In this document: positions 1 through 9,487 of the stretch, piece by piece
Position numbering within the stretch: the first letter of the stretch is position 1
Layout: each line of letters begins with the position of its first letter
Assembly (NCBI RefSeq): GCF_902806445.1
Contig: NZ_LR760298.1
Coordinates: 1,178,001 to 1,242,000 of the forward strand
Length of the DNA: 64,000 bases
DNA from: Listeria sp. PSOL-1
GTDB lineage: Bacteria; Bacillota; Bacilli; Lactobacillales; Listeriaceae
Direction: 5' to 3'
Notes under the pieces: model-generated
What the model saw: the letters and a program-made list of their open reading frames with translations, nothing else
The model's database searches: none
Told to the model about the DNA's origin: nothing
Program-made: the position numbers and the translations under genes

Positions 1-815
1 AATAAACCACCTGGATTGCCACGTAAATCAACAACAAGCCCCTTCATCCCGTCGTTTTCCAACGCTTTAATCGCTGCTAAAAATTCTTTTGACGTATTTT
101 CAGAGAACGTGCTGATTGTTACATGAGCAATTTTATCTTCTCCCATTTCTTTATAAACCGTTTCAATTGGAATTTCAGCACGTACAATCACTACATCAAA
201 GGGCTTATCTTCACCTTCTCGTTGGATGGTTAAGGTTACTTTTGAACCTTTTTCTCCGCGAATTTTTTTTGTTGCTTCTGTTGCCGTCTTGCCTTTTAAA
301 GATTCTCCATCTACGCTTAAAATAACATCTCTTGGCTTAATACCAGCTTTTTCGGCAGGGGAATTTTTAATGGGTGAAACAACCATAATATTTCCATCTT
401 GTTCTTGAATTTCGGCACCGACACCTTCAAAACTTGATGAAATGGTCTGATTGAAATCACCTGATTCCTTTTTAGACATATAGTCAGAATATGGATCATT
501 AAGCGACGCGACCATCCCTTTAATTGCTCCATTGATCATCGTAGTAGAATCCGGATTTTGATAGTAGGATTTAGCAATCGCGTCATAAACATTATACAAT
601 TTGGAAAAATTCTTTCGTTCAGGTATCGAAACCTTTACCTGCTTATCTGCTCCAAGCGAAGTAACGAGCGTTGTTACGAGCGCTGTTACAAAAACAAAAG
701 CAAAAAGCATCATAATGAAAGGAAATAATTTTATTTTAATGTATCGATTTCCTACTTTTTTAGACTTATCATTATGTTTCTCTTCTTCTGATTCGTGCGG
801 AGGGTGTTGCTTCAT
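1..815 (-). CDS. ctpA: CtpA-type carboxy-terminal processing protease, partial
   Basis: This is a membrane-anchored S41 serine protease, cut by the window edge so that only the N-terminal 271 codons are present. The ATG at 815 follows a GGTGA-type ribosome binding site. A charged cytosolic tail (about residues 1-27) leads into one membrane segment (about 28-50). A PDZ domain follows, and then the start of the S41 domain with the family motif LRGNPGG at the very edge. The catalytic Ser/Lys lie outside the window. In Bacilli such proteases trim exported proteins. The gene seems to be monocistronic, with a dispersed repeat at 938-1103 upstream. Confidence 0.93.
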   Translation of the reverse strand, partial: MKQHPPHESEEEKHNDKSKKVGNRYIKIKLFPFIMMLFAFVFVTALVTTLVTSLGADKQVKVSIPERKNFSKLYNVYDAIAKSYYQNPDSTTMINGAIKGMVASLNDPYSDYMSKKESGDFNQTISSSFEGVGAEIQEQDGNIMVVSPIKNSPAEKAGIKPRDVILSVDGESLKGKTATEATKKIRGEKGSKVTLTIQREGEDKPFDVVIVRAEIPIETVYKEMGEDKIAHVTISTFSENTSKEFLAAIKALENDGMKGLVVDLRGNPGGL

Positions 816-937
816 CAATTGTCACCACTTTCTATATGTAAAAATAGCTCCTTTTATTTACTTGCTAACTTTTTTATTTTACCAGTTTTTCGGGGCGAAT
901 GGTATTGTTTTTATTCCACTAACAATAAAACAAGTCT

Positions 938-1103
938 GGAGCATACACAAAATAAATCGGCGGCAAGCGCTCATATTTAAAAAGCTTGCCAGACTTCCGG
1001 TTCTCATGTACAGTCGTACGCTCCGCTTCCTTGTTCTGGCAAACTTTTTAAATGCAAACACTTTCGCTCGATTTGTCGTGTTCGAAATGTAGAACCTACG
1101 CTT
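938..1103 (+). repeat. Dispersed inverted-repeat element, copy A (full length)
   Basis: This imperfect palindrome of about 166 bp fills the gap between ctpA and copZ. It starts GGAGCATACAC then AAATAAATCGGCG, and has paired arms around TTGCCAGA and TCTGGCAA. The loop contains GTACAGTCGTACGCT, and the element ends with GCTCGATTTGTCGT and a TACGCT border. The same order of motifs is found, inverted, at 56878-57041, and in shorter form at 34983-35113. The arms differ from copy C but still pair. It can be read as open frames in several directions, but the peptides recur in the other copies, so these frames are by-products of the repeat. The remaining 816-937 shows nothing else I recognise. Confidence 0.85.
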
Positions 1104-1135
1104 TATTTTTTAGAAAGTATAGTGCATCAAGTCTT

Positions 1136-1342
1136 TTATACGACTTCATATCCAGCGTCTTCTACTGCTTCGATTAATTCTTCTTCGGTGACTTGTTCTT
1201 TGTGATAGATGACTTGAGCTTGTTTTTCTTCAAGAGAAACAATAGCCTCACTTACACCTGTTAAACGAAGAAGCGCCTCTTCTACGCTTTTTTTACAATG
1301 CTCACAGCTCATTCCATCGATGGTTAATACTTTTTTATTCAT
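1136..1342 (-). CDS. copZ: Copper chaperone CopZ
   Basis: This 68-residue cytosolic copper chaperone is a single heavy-metal-associated domain with the Cu(I) motif GMSCEHC (Cys13 and Cys16) and the usual ferredoxin-like fold pattern ending in EAVEDAGYEVV. It hands Cu(I) to the efflux ATPase encoded just upstream. The ATG at 1342 lies 9 nt from AAGGAG. A TTG two codons earlier is only 3 nt from it and is rejected. It is the last gene of csoR-copA-copZ, 42 nt after copA, and so under the CsoR promoter. Confidence 0.95.
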   Translation of the reverse strand: MNKKVLTIDGMSCEHCKKSVEEALLRLTGVSEAIVSLEEKQAQVIYHKEQVTEEELIEAVEDAGYEVV

Positions 1343-1384
1343 GTGCAATTTCTCCTTTATTAAAAATTATAATTGTTGGCGGCA

Positions 1385-3604
1385 TTATTCTGACCTAGTA
1401 AAATGATAGCGTTTAAGTCGCAAAGCATTCATAACAACCGAAATAGAGCTAAACGCCATCGCAAGGCCAGCAACCCAAGGGACAAGTAGTCCAAGTGCTG
1501 CAATAGGTATTCCTGCACAATTATAAGCCAGTGCCCAAAAAAAGTTTTGCCGAATATTTCGCATGGTTGCTTTACTTAAAGAGATTGTTTCAGGTACTAA
1601 AGTCAAACGGCTGGAAACAAGTGTTATATCTCCTGTTTCAATGGCAATATCTGTTCCCGTTCCTATACTAATACCAATATCAGCGGTCGCTAAAGCTGGC
1701 GCATCGTTCATTCCATCACCAACAAAAGCTACGACCTCTCCTTGTTGTTTCAGCTTTTCAACAAGTTTACTTTTTTCATTTGGTAACGCTTCAGCGTAAA
1801 AAGCATCGATTCCAAGGGTTTTAGCAATATTTTTGACAACAATTTTTTGATCTCCTGAAGAAAGATATACCTTTATTCCTGCTTGTTGCAGTGCTTTGAT
1901 CGCTGCGCCTGCTTCTTCCCGTACTTCATCTTCTAAAGCAAAAGCTAAAGCAAATTCCCCATCAACGGTCATAGCAACAATGGTTTTTCCTTGCTGCATC
2001 CAGTTTTCCAATTCATTTTGCACTTTCATATCGAGTTTTATCATGTTTGAAATATAGCGATAGGAACCGATTTCTACTTGATCATCATTCATCCTACCGA
2101 CCATGCCGTGTCCCGCTTTTACACGAATACGCTTACTAGTAAGGTGATTCGTCGTTACACCTTTTTCTTTAAGCTTTCTTTTAATCGCTTCAGCAATAGG
2201 ATGCTCAGAATTTTCTTCAAGCGCTAGCGCATACGAATAAAACGCCTCACGTTTCACAATTTCATCGGTAACTTTAAGGTTTCCTTTGGTTAGTGTCCCT
2301 GTTTTATCAAAAACAACCGCCGTCACTTTGGCTGTGCGTTCTAAATGTTCTCCACCTTTAAATAAAATACCAGCTTCAGCACCTCTACCCGTCCCAGCCA
2401 TAATTGCAGTTGGTGTTGCTAGACCAAGAGCACAGGGACAAGCAATAACAAGAACAGCAATCGTCGCTTGAAGCGCATCATTAAATACACCTGAAAAAAG
2501 CAACCAAGAAATGAAAGTGAGCATTGAAATCACTAAGACAATCGGAACAAAAATAGTCGAAATACGATCTGCTAAGCGCTGGATAGGTGCTTTCATTCCT
2601 TGCGCTTCCTCAACAAGTCGAATAATTGATTGGAGCACGGTTTCTTCCATTCGTTTCGTTATCTTTACGTGTAACACACCATCTACATTGATCGTTGCTC
2701 CAATAACTTCATCGCCGACTTTTTTGAAGACAGGTACAGCCTCACCGCTTATCATCGATTCATTGACACTTGTTTCTCCGGTTTCAATGACACCATCCAT
2801 TGGAATTTTTTCGCCAGGACGAATGATCATGATATCATTTACTTGAAGCTCTTCCACTGGCATAGTCCATTCTTTTCCATCACGAAAGACGACAGCTTCT
2901 TTGGCTTGCATCGCAAGTAAACTCGTGATAGAGGAGGTTGTTTTAGAAGTGGCATAACTTTCCAGTAGCTTACCGAGTAAAATTAAAGTAATTAAAACCG
3001 CACTTGTTTCAAAATAATAATGCGGCATAGCAGTCGCTTTTGCAAAATGCATCAGATATTCAGCTACACTATAAAAATAAGCAGCGGAAGTTCCAAGTGC
3101 AACAAGAACATCCATGTTAGCACTTTTACTGCGCAATGCTTTATAAGCTCCTCGATAAAAACGATAACCAATAAAAAATTGCACAATGGTTGCTAAAATC
3201 AACTGGATCGTAGGATTTATAGCCACTTCAATGCCTGTTGAAAACGCTGTGTCATTTAAGGCTGGAATATGTGTGATCATTGTAAGAATAAGTGGTAACG
3301 TCAAAAGCGCAGAAATGACAAACTGCCAGATTTCTTTTTTGAATTGTTTAGCAAGGATTTGCTCTTTTTCTTTTTTTGCTAATTTTTTCGTTGCCGCATA
3401 CCCAGCATCTTTTACTGCCTCAATAAGCGTCTCGTTACTTGTAAGTGTTGGATCATAGTAAACCGCTGCGCTTTCAGTTACAAGGTTAACATTCGCTTTT
3501 TCAACACCCTCTACTTTTTGTAGGGCGTTTTCGACACGCGTGGAGCAAGCAGCACAAGTCATCCCAAAAATATTCAAATCTTGACGAATCGTGTGGTTTT
3601 CCAT
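1385..3604 (-). CDS. copA: Copper-exporting P1B-type ATPase CopA
   Basis: This 739-residue membrane Cu(I) efflux ATPase has one N-terminal metal-binding domain (GMTCAAC, Cys17 and Cys20) and the intramembrane CPC motif at 389-391 ([12 protein letters not shown]). It also has the phosphorylation motif DKTGT near 433, the SEHP motif of the nucleotide domain, and GDGMNDAPA. The CPC and single HMA domain assign it to the Cu(I) group. Length is typical of single-HMA members. AGGAGG precedes the ATG. It is second in the csoR-copA-copZ operon. Confidence 0.97.
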   Translation of the reverse strand: MENHTIRQDLNIFGMTCAACSTRVENALQKVEGVEKANVNLVTESAAVYYDPTLTSNETLIEAVKDAGYAATKKLAKKEKEQILAKQFKKEIWQFVISALLTLPLILTMITHIPALNDTAFSTGIEVAINPTIQLILATIVQFFIGYRFYRGAYKALRSKSANMDVLVALGTSAAYFYSVAEYLMHFAKATAMPHYYFETSAVLITLILLGKLLESYATSKTTSSITSLLAMQAKEAVVFRDGKEWTMPVEELQVNDIMIIRPGEKIPMDGVIETGETSVNESMISGEAVPVFKKVGDEVIGATINVDGVLHVKITKRMEETVLQSIIRLVEEAQGMKAPIQRLADRISTIFVPIVLVISMLTFISWLLFSGVFNDALQATIAVLVIACPCALGLATPTAIMAGTGRGAEAGILFKGGEHLERTAKVTAVVFDKTGTLTKGNLKVTDEIVKREAFYSYALALEENSEHPIAEAIKRKLKEKGVTTNHLTSKRIRVKAGHGMVGRMNDDQVEIGSYRYISNMIKLDMKVQNELENWMQQGKTIVAMTVDGEFALAFALEDEVREEAGAAIKALQQAGIKVYLSSGDQKIVVKNIAKTLGIDAFYAEALPNEKSKLVEKLKQQGEVVAFVGDGMNDAPALATADIGISIGTGTDIAIETGDITLVSSRLTLVPETISLSKATMRNIRQNFFWALAYNCAGIPIAALGLLVPWVAGLAMAFSSISVVMNALRLKRYHFTRSE

Positions 3605-3622
3605 ATTGAATCGCTCCTCCTA

Positions 3623-3928
3623 TTATGACTTGGCAAATTGCCGAATGGCTTGAAGCAAATCATTGATAACCTCTTCTTGATTTTCAGCACTAGCTTTTAC
3701 AGCACAATGCTTTGTATGATGTTCAAGCACACCTAGGCCGACCTTTTTAAGTGCTGAATTTGCAGCTGAAATTTGAACAAGAATGTCTGTACAATAACGA
3801 TCTTCTTCTACCATTTGTTGAATCCCACGAATTTGCCCTTCAACTCGCTTTAAACGATTTAAAAGCTGTTTGGTTTCATCCTTTGTCCGTGGAATAATTG
3901 GATTTTCTGGTTTATTTGTAAAACTCAT
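3623..3928 (-). CDS. csoR: Copper-sensing repressor CsoR
   Basis: This 101-residue all-helical DUF156 family repressor retains the Cu(I) ligand set Cys46, His71 and Cys75. The spacing (25 and 4 residues) is the same as in characterised CsoR proteins. The motif NRLKRVEGQIRGI is the family's DNA-binding face. It is first in the operon and preceded by AGGAGG-like AAGGAGG. An operator-like pseudopalindrome overlaps its own promoter at 3959-3987, so it is expected to repress the operon until copper binds. Confidence 0.95.
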   Translation of the reverse strand: MSFTNKPENPIIPRTKDETKQLLNRLKRVEGQIRGIQQMVEEDRYCTDILVQISAANSALKKVGLGVLEHHTKHCAVKASAENQEEVINDLLQAIRQFAKS

Positions 3929-3958
3929 TTTCAGACCTCCTTGTTAACTTCTTCATTC

Positions 3959-3987
3959 ATCATACCCCCTGCAGGTATATTTGTAAA
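3959..3987 (-). promoter_or_regulatory. csoR-copA-copZ promoter with overlapping CsoR-type operator
   Basis: On the minus strand a -35 TTTACA (3982-3987), a 17-nt spacer and a -10 TATGAT (3959-3964) form a near-consensus promoter. The spacer carries the G-tract pseudopalindrome ATACCTGCAGGGGGTAT (3962-3978), the known type of CsoR operator. It overlaps the -10, so occupancy would block RNA polymerase. Confidence 0.85.
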
Positions 3988-4003
3988 CTTTTTTATTTTA
4001 GAA

Positions 4004-4055
4004 AAAGCGCTATTTTAGAAGTTAATTCAAAAAACAACTTCTAAAATAGCGCTTT
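4004..4055 (-). terminator. Terminator of deoD-vanY
   Basis: A perfect 20-bp stem (4004-4023 with 4036-4055) with a 12-nt A-rich loop is followed on the minus strand by a T-rich tail. It separates vanY from the csoR promoter. Confidence 0.85.
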
Positions 4056-4081
4056 AACTTATTGCAGCACGACCGTTTTTC

Positions 4082-4894
4082 TCAATCGTTTGCTGCTTTT
4101 TTCTGTAATTTCTTTACTTGTTCAAAAAATTCCTCTAGCGTCCAATCTTGTTTATAAATAATCGTAGCCGCTTCTTTGCCCACATAACGGAAATGCCATG
4201 CTTCGTATTGATATTTTGTGATCTTTTCCTTACCTTCAGGATAGCGCAAAATAAAGCCATATTTATGTGCATTTTCTTTTGCCCATTTCCCTTCTTTGGT
4301 ATTGCCAAAAGCTGCTGTTAAATTAAAACCTTGGCTTCTTGAAGAGATGTCCATTGCAAGCCCCGTTTGATGTTCGCTCGTTCCCGGATAAGCGACGGCC
4401 TCACGTGCTTTTTTATCGCCAACACGTTTTACTTCCGCTGAGAAAACTTCTTGTTGTCGTTTATATGACCGATATCCTGAAACAGCATAAAGATCAAAGC
4501 CTGCTGTTTTAGCACCAGCGAAAAAGTCCTTTAAAGCCATTCCAGCAGCACGTCGCATATGTGCTTTTTCAATGCTTTTGTCCCCGAATGAAAACTGAAC
4601 ATCTGGAACAATTAAGTCGTTTGGTGCATAGGTAGGCTGCATGAGATAATCTTTATTAGCAAGAATAAGTAGATTATCTTCATTTTCAATATAGCTTTTA
4701 CCATCTTTTTCAATCACTTTATTTTGCTTCTTAATAAATGGAGAAAGTTCATCTTTCCCCACGTTCTTCGTGTCTTTTGAAGGTGTTGTTTGCTTACTTA
4801 CATTCGTTGTTTTAGGTGTTCCAAAATAGTCATCATATACCGTTTGTGTAGCAGAAATCGCTACAGTAAACATGAGTGAAAGTGGAAGAAGCAT
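4082..4894 (-). CDS. VanY-family D-alanyl-D-alanine carboxypeptidase (M15B)
   Basis: This is an exported zinc carboxypeptidase that trims the terminal D-Ala of peptidoglycan stem peptides. Zinc and catalytic motifs are SGYRSY, SEHQTGLAMD (His, Asp) and EAWHFRYVG (His). A short hydrophobic segment (residues 1-15) is followed by a Thr/Lys-rich linker to about residue 50. The only usable start is ATG at 4894, with a weak AAAGG site about 14 nt away. In that form the signal segment has no basic n-region, whereas the in-frame codons just upstream would give a Lys-rich one ([12 protein letters not shown]) but contain no ATG, GTG or TTG. It lies 34 nt after deoD, probably cotranscribed. Listeria and B. 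subtilis YodJ-type proteins are the likely relatives. Confidence 0.88.
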   Translation of the reverse strand: MLLPLSLMFTVAISATQTVYDDYFGTPKTTNVSKQTTPSKDTKNVGKDELSPFIKKQNKVIEKDGKSYIENEDNLLILANKDYLMQPTYAPNDLIVPDVQFSFGDKSIEKAHMRRAAGMALKDFFAGAKTAGFDLYAVSGYRSYKRQQEVFSAEVKRVGDKKAREAVAYPGTSEHQTGLAMDISSRSQGFNLTAAFGNTKEGKWAKENAHKYGFILRYPEGKEKITKYQYEAWHFRYVGKEAATIIYKQDWTLEEFFEQVKKLQKKAAND

Positions 4895-4928
4895 TTGTTT
4901 TAACCAACCTTTCTGCTTTGTAGTCTTT

Positions 4929-5633
4929 TTATTCGCTTATTGCTGCGTGAAGAGCAACGTGAATCATTTCGTTAAATGTCGTTTGTCTTTCCATTGCTGT
5001 CGTTTCTTCACCAGTAAAAATATGATCGCTAACAGTTAAAATAGCCAGGGCTTTTCGGCCATATTTTTGCGCTAACGTATAAAGTGCAGCGGCTTCCATT
5101 TCAACACCTAAAATGCCATAACTTGCTAGCTTCTCTTTGTCTAATTCGTCGTTATAAAAACGATCAGCTGAAAAAATATTGCCTACTTTTAGCGAAAGCC
5201 CCTTTGAAACGCCTGCTTCATAAGCCCGCTTAAGCAAATCAAAATCGGCAACTGGCGCAAAATCAACACCAGGAAATGTATTCCGATTCATCCGCGAATC
5301 CGTCGAAGCCGCTTGTGCTAAAACAACATCGCGTACACGTACATCTTTTTGCAGCCCACCCATTGTACCAACACGAATTAAGTTTTGAACATGATAACTC
5401 GTGATTAATTCATTGACATAAATGGAAATGGATGGAATCCCCATTCCTGTTCCCATCACAGAAATTTTTTCACCTTTATACGTTCCTGTATAACCAAGCA
5501 TGCCACGAACTTGGTTAAATAAGACTGCATCTTCAAGAAATGTTTCAGCTATGTATTTTGCACGAAGAGGATCTCCTGGTAGTAAGATCGTTTCAGCAAT
5601 TTCACCAACATTTGCTTCAATGTGAATACTCAT
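4929..5633 (-). CDS. deoD: Purine nucleoside phosphorylase DeoD
   Basis: This cytosolic enzyme splits purine (deoxy)nucleosides with phosphate to base and ribose-1-phosphate. At 234 residues it matches the hexameric DeoD family. [13 protein letters not shown] (18-30) is the phosphate-binding start, VEMEAAALY binds the ribose, and Asp near 203 in SDHIFTGE is the expected catalytic acid. The AGAAGGAG site precedes the ATG. It lies 15 nt after yozE and before vanY. Confidence 0.96.
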   Translation of the reverse strand: MSIHIEANVGEIAETILLPGDPLRAKYIAETFLEDAVLFNQVRGMLGYTGTYKGEKISVMGTGMGIPSISIYVNELITSYHVQNLIRVGTMGGLQKDVRVRDVVLAQAASTDSRMNRNTFPGVDFAPVADFDLLKRAYEAGVSKGLSLKVGNIFSADRFYNDELDKEKLASYGILGVEMEAAALYTLAQKYGRKALAILTVSDHIFTGEETTAMERQTTFNEMIHVALHAAISE

Positions 5634-5648
5634 ATTGATCGGCTCCTT

Positions 5649-5879
5649 CTATTTATTTTTCGCTTCGTCTTCCAAATATTTATTCCATAGATCATCAAAA
5701 ATGGACATCCCTGGAAGATAATGTGCATTTAACTCTAAATAATTGCTCAATGTATGGTAATCTTTTGCCTGTTTTGGAAAACTATGATCATGATAAGCGT
5801 CATCTGCAAATTGTGCCGCACTCTTATTCTTTGTATGATCTCTGTAAGTCATTAAAAAATGATAAAATGATCTGCCCAC
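5649..5879 (-). CDS. YozE family protein (UPF0346)
   Basis: This 76-residue small cytosolic protein begins with the family pattern [13 protein letters not shown] and carries [19 protein letters not shown]. The frame is open further upstream, but GTG at 5879 has a perfect AGGAGG 8 nt away and gives the family's normal length, so it is chosen. Function is unknown beyond a small helical fold. It sits between an oxidoreductase gene and deoD. Confidence 0.88.
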   Translation of the reverse strand: MGRSFYHFLMTYRDHTKNKSAAQFADDAYHDHSFPKQAKDYHTLSNYLELNAHYLPGMSIFDDLWNKYLEDEAKNK

Positions 5880-5940
5880 TTGTCTTTCCTCCTGCCGTTT
5901 TTTCATTTTTACTATAGAGGATTCCCCTGAAAAGGTAAAG

Positions 5941-6843
5941 TCAAGCATCTAGTTGTTTTAAAATTTGTTCACAAACTTTATGTGTTTCAAGTGCATCATC
6001 TTTTGTAATTGGTTCTTCTGCTTCATTTTTTACAGCGCTTAGAAATTGTTGAATAATCGTTTCAAATCCACGTTTATACAATGTGTTCTCCCAATCCCCA
6101 AAGCGCTTTTGCGTTTGGACGGTTTTTGTATAAATAATCAGATCTGTCATGTTTTTTACTTCAAATTTTGCCTCGTTTGTCATAACAGCAAGGTTTTCTT
6201 CCAAAACTCCACTATTACGATTCATAATTGCTGTAGTCACCTTATTTTCTCCACTAAACTGAACCGTAATACTTTCCAGTAGCTTTCCTTGCCAAGTCGG
6301 ATAAACACTCAATTTTTTAATAGGTTCTGCTAATAAATAACGAATTGTATCAACCACGTGAATAAAATCGTCATAAATAAACTCACGCGGCGTACTTAGC
6401 TCCTTATGGCGATTTTTTTGCATGATGATCATATTGCAATTTGGCTCTTGTTTAACCGCTTGATAGAGTGGTGCAAAACGACGGTTAAATCCTGTCATAA
6501 GGAGCGTTTCTTTTTCTTTTGCTAATTCTGTTAACTCTTTGGCCACCTCATAATGATCTGCTAGTGGTTTATCTACATAAACCGGTATTTGATGAGTTAA
6601 AAGCTCACGTATGATTTCAGGATGACTTGTCGTTGCACTATGGACGAAAGCCGCTTTTACTCCCGCTTCAACCACTGAAGAAAGGGATTGATGAATGTGG
6701 TGAAAACGATACTTTTCACTTAAATGTTTTAACGTATGTGAGTTGCGCGTATAAAGATGGACCTCTAGGTTTTCTGCCGCAGCCAAAACTGGAAGATAAG
6801 CTTTTTTAGCAATATCACCTAGCCCGATAACCGCGATTTTCAT
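5941..6843 (-). CDS. Gfo/Idh/MocA family oxidoreductase
   Basis: This predicted cytosolic NAD(P)-dependent dehydrogenase has 300 residues. The N-terminal Rossmann motif is [13 protein letters not shown], and the conserved VYVDKPLA (the EKP-type motif with Lys) is near 93. A C-terminal alpha/beta domain follows. The substrate cannot be told from the sequence; sugars, inositols and similar polyols are typical. It starts 4 nt after msrB with an AAGGACG site, so it is probably part of the msrA-msrB transcript. Confidence 0.88.
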   Translation of the reverse strand: MKIAVIGLGDIAKKAYLPVLAAAENLEVHLYTRNSHTLKHLSEKYRFHHIHQSLSSVVEAGVKAAFVHSATTSHPEIIRELLTHQIPVYVDKPLADHYEVAKELTELAKEKETLLMTGFNRRFAPLYQAVKQEPNCNMIIMQKNRHKELSTPREFIYDDFIHVVDTIRYLLAEPIKKLSVYPTWQGKLLESITVQFSGENKVTTAIMNRNSGVLEENLAVMTNEAKFEVKNMTDLIIYTKTVQTQKRFGDWENTLYKRGFETIIQQFLSAVKNEAEEPITKDDALETHKVCEQILKQLDA

Positions 6844-6847
6844 TTTC

Positions 6848-7291
6848 TCACGTCCTTTTAAATAACTTTTGATATTCCCCGTAACCGGCTTTTTCTAAAT
6901 CTTGAAATGGAATAAAACGCATAGCAGCAGAATTAATGCAGTAGCGCAGCCCACCTTGATCTTTTGGACCATCTGTAAAAACGTGACCTAAGTGAGAATC
7001 TGCCGTTTTTGAGCGAACCTCAGTCCGCCTCATCCCAAACCGCTCGTCAAAAGCTTCCGTTATTTCATTTGACTCAATTGGCTTGGTAAAACTTGGCCAA
7101 CCACAACCGGCATCGTACTGATCAAGCGAGGAAAAAAGTGGCTTATGTGAAACAATATCCACATAAATCCCTGGCTCGCTATTCTTATAGTAACGATTTT
7201 TGAAAGGGGGCTCTGTTGCATCTTCTTGTGTGACACGATATTCAAGGTCAGATAATTCTTTTAATCGCTTTGCTTTTTTCTCTTCATCCAT
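6848..7291 (-). CDS. msrB: Peptide methionine-R-sulfoxide reductase MsrB
   Basis: This enzyme reduces the R-epimer of methionine sulfoxide in oxidised proteins. It has 147 residues from ATG 7291. CGWPSF contains Cys63, [10 protein letters not shown] is the substrate motif, and RYCIN carries the catalytic Cys118. An ATG at 7303 overlaps the msrA stop but is almost touching the GGAAGG site, while 7291 is about 12 nt from it and gives the family-like MDE start. The zinc-binding CxxC pairs found in some MsrB are absent. The gene is translationally coupled to msrA. Confidence 0.95.
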   Translation of the reverse strand: MDEEKKAKRLKELSDLEYRVTQEDATEPPFKNRYYKNSEPGIYVDIVSHKPLFSSLDQYDAGCGWPSFTKPIESNEITEAFDERFGMRRTEVRSKTADSHLGHVFTDGPKDQGGLRYCINSAAMRFIPFQDLEKAGYGEYQKLFKRT

Positions 7292-7299
7292 GGGAACCG

Positions 7300-7833
7300 T
7301 CATTCCTTCCAATGATTTTTAATAAATTCATCTCTTAACGAAGCTTTTCGATAACCTTCATAGTGCGCTTGATCTTTCTTATAGAAATTTTGATGGTAAC
7401 TTTCTGCTGGATAAAATGTTTCTGCCGGAACGATTTCTGTTACAATCGGCTTCTTAAAACGACCACTTGCTTGAAGTTTTGCTTTGTGATCTTCAGCAAT
7501 TTCTCGCTGTTTTTCCGTATGATAAAAAATAGCCGGCCGGTACGAACTACCACGATCAACAAACTGTCCCTCTTTATCAGTTGGATCGGTTTGCTGAAAA
7601 TAGACATCAACTAACTTGTCATACGGGAAAATCGCTTGATCAAATGTGATTTGTACAGCTTCTGCATGCCCTGTTTTACCACTGCACACTTCCTCGTATG
7701 TCGGATTTTCTGTCGTTCCACCCGTATAACCAGAGACGACTTGAATAATGCCAGGCAGCGTATCAAAAGGTTTCACCATACACCAAAAACAGCCTCCTGC
7801 AAATGTTGCTTTTTCCAAATTTTGTTCTGTCAT
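7300..7833 (-). CDS. msrA: Peptide methionine-S-sulfoxide reductase MsrA
   Basis: This enzyme reduces the S-epimer of methionine sulfoxide. It has 177 residues with the hallmark GGCFWC motif (catalytic Cys15, partner Cys18) and YTGG and GHAEAV motifs. ATG 7833 is preferred over the GTG directly before it because the GGGTGA site then has normal spacing. It pairs with msrB downstream, and both epimers are thereby handled from one transcript. Confidence 0.95.
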   Translation of the reverse strand: MTEQNLEKATFAGGCFWCMVKPFDTLPGIIQVVSGYTGGTTENPTYEEVCSGKTGHAEAVQITFDQAIFPYDKLVDVYFQQTDPTDKEGQFVDRGSSYRPAIFYHTEKQREIAEDHKAKLQASGRFKKPIVTEIVPAETFYPAESYHQNFYKKDQAHYEGYRKASLRDEFIKNHWKE

Positions 7834-7856
7834 CACACTTCACCCTTTCAAACATT

Positions 7857-8462
7857 TTATTTAACTGGTACTAAAAGTGTAAACGAAAGATCGTCTTTCT
7901 TCAAATTTAGTGTATTCATTCGCACTTTCACACCACCATCTAATTTTAACCGATCCAGTGCTAAATAGATTTTTTCCTGTTTTGGGATAACAGTTACCCA
8001 ATCTGGAAACGAATAGCTACTATTTACAAGACTCATCACATAAGAAACAGGGAGCGTCAGAGCACCAATCGATACACTTTTAAGCATTAACTCAACATTC
8101 CCACCTTTTACTACTTTTGGAGAAAATGTAAGTTTTAAATCCGCCGTTTGGGATAAAAATTTAATTTTTGCAGTGAAAATGACTTGATTCGCTATATGGA
8201 CTTGATAATCCAAATCCTGCTCTTTTTTAAAATCATCAATATACGTTGCGATCAATTGATTTAAGTCAGCCTTCGTTGTTTTTGACGTAAAAGCAACGGT
8301 TTTCTGACGACTGCGTACTACAGGTGATTCCTCTTTGGTCGGACTGAAAATAAAAGTGGCTAAATAAACCCAGATCAAAAAAATGAGAATACCAGCAATA
8401 AGCAAAAGGCTAATCCATTTCCAAACATTTCTTTTTTGGTGAAGATGCATTCGCGATTTCAA
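7857..8462 (-). CDS. YpmS-like (DUF2140) membrane-anchored protein
   Basis: This protein of about 201 residues has a cytosolic basic N-terminus, one membrane segment (about residues 16-36) and an extracellular beta-rich domain. It resembles the YpmS/DUF2140 family, whose function is unknown. The frame is open back into degV, but TTG at 8462 follows GAGGTGA at proper spacing and lies just after the degV stop, so I chose it. An ATG 18 nt earlier has no site. Its place between degV and msrA matches related genomes. Confidence 0.78.
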   Translation of the reverse strand: MKSRMHLHQKRNVWKWISLLLIAGILIFLIWVYLATFIFSPTKEESPVVRSRQKTVAFTSKTTKADLNQLIATYIDDFKKEQDLDYQVHIANQVIFTAKIKFLSQTADLKLTFSPKVVKGGNVELMLKSVSIGALTLPVSYVMSLVNSSYSFPDWVTVIPKQEKIYLALDRLKLDGGVKVRMNTLNLKKDDLSFTLLVPVK

Positions 8463-8481
8463 TTCATCACCTCTTCTCATC

Positions 8482-9321
8482 TTATTCTGTATAATACATA
8501 ATCGCATAAGCGCCAGGACCAGCATGCGTTGAAATAACTGGATCAGCAGCAAAAATAGAGATATCAGTTGAATGAACAAATGCTGTTAATTGTTCTTTTA
8601 ATGTTTCTGCTGATTTTAAGCCATTCGCTTGAACAATATCGCAAGCTACAACTTCTTGGGCTTCTTTTTTTACCATATCAAGCAGTTGTTGGATTATTTT
8701 TTTATTGCTGCGTTGTTTTGTTTCTTCTTGTAATTTACCATCCGTTAAACGAGCAAGTAATTTAATGTTGAGCAAACTACCAATCAGTCCTTGTAACGAA
8801 CCAATCCGCCCGCCTTTAATCAAATTTTCAAGCGTAACAACAACGATGTATAATTTGGTTTTATTACGGATATTTGTTATTTTTTCCATGATTTGCGCCA
8901 TACTAAATGTTCCAAGCCCAACCATCTTTGCTGCTTCTAAAACTTGAAAAGCTTGAGCACGTGCAATAAAACCTGTATCAATGACAGTGATATCTCCACC
9001 AACGATATCTGCGGCTTGCCTTGCTGTATTGACTGTTCCACTTAAATGTTCTGTTAAGTGGAAAGATAAAATTTGATACCCCTCATCGATATATTTTTGA
9101 TAAGTGCTGATAAAATGACCAATTGCCGGTTGCGATGACTTAGGTAACGTTTTTGCTTGTTCCATCAAAGACATAAAGCTTTCAGCAGTTAAATCGGTCT
9201 CCGCGTTATAATTTTTCCCGTCAATTTCAACAGTGAGCGGCAAGACCGTAATATCATATTTCATTTGTTCCTCACTTGTTATTCCAGCTGTTGAATCGGT
9301 AATGATTTTAATTTTTGTCAT
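8482..9321 (-). CDS. DegV family fatty-acid-binding protein
   Basis: This 279-residue protein belongs to the DegV/FakB fold, which binds a single fatty acid for presentation to a fatty acid kinase (FakA, not in this window). TDSTAGIT near residue 8 and SSQPAIGHF near 91 are typical lipid-head-group contacts. TGFIARAQ marks the second lobe. The start has a weak GAAAGAG site. It is the first gene of a minus-strand unit with its own promoter at 9355-9383. Confidence 0.88.
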   Translation of the reverse strand: MTKIKIITDSTAGITSEEQMKYDITVLPLTVEIDGKNYNAETDLTAESFMSLMEQAKTLPKSSQPAIGHFISTYQKYIDEGYQILSFHLTEHLSGTVNTARQAADIVGGDITVIDTGFIARAQAFQVLEAAKMVGLGTFSMAQIMEKITNIRNKTKLYIVVVTLENLIKGGRIGSLQGLIGSLLNIKLLARLTDGKLQEETKQRSNKKIIQQLLDMVKKEAQEVVACDIVQANGLKSAETLKEQLTAFVHSTDISIFAADPVISTHAGPGAYAIMYYTE

Positions 9322-9354
9322 GCTCTTTCACATCCAATTTTGTTTAATATCATC

Positions 9355-9383
9355 ATTATAACATTAAGCTTTATTTCCAGAAA
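9355..9383 (-). promoter_or_regulatory. Promoter of degV
   Basis: The minus strand shows TATAAT (9355-9360) with an extended TG one base upstream, and a weak -35 TTTCTG (9378-9383) 17 nt away. It is divergent from the ccpN-like promoter. Confidence 0.6.
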
Positions 9384-9434
9384 GGATTGCTAAAAATCAT
9401 TCTGCTTCTTTTAATAGTATGGCATAAATGAAGC

Positions 9435-9463
9435 TTGATTTTAAATATGTCATACTATATAAT
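9435..9463 (+). promoter_or_regulatory. Promoter of the ccpN-like/PDRP/ppdK operon
   Basis: TTGATT (9435-9440), a 17-nt spacer and TATAAT (9458-9463). The expected transcript start near 9470 lies downstream of the only in-frame ATG (9428), so that ATG cannot be the start of the following gene. Confidence 0.8.
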
Positions 9464-9487
9464 ACGAAATATACCACCTTAAAGGAT

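Noticed and set aside
601-1092. Open frame of 163 codons on the plus strand ending in repeat copy A
   Set aside because: It is antisense to ctpA and its C-terminal part reappears as a similar peptide in repeat copy C; both are by-products of the repeat, without a ribosome binding site.
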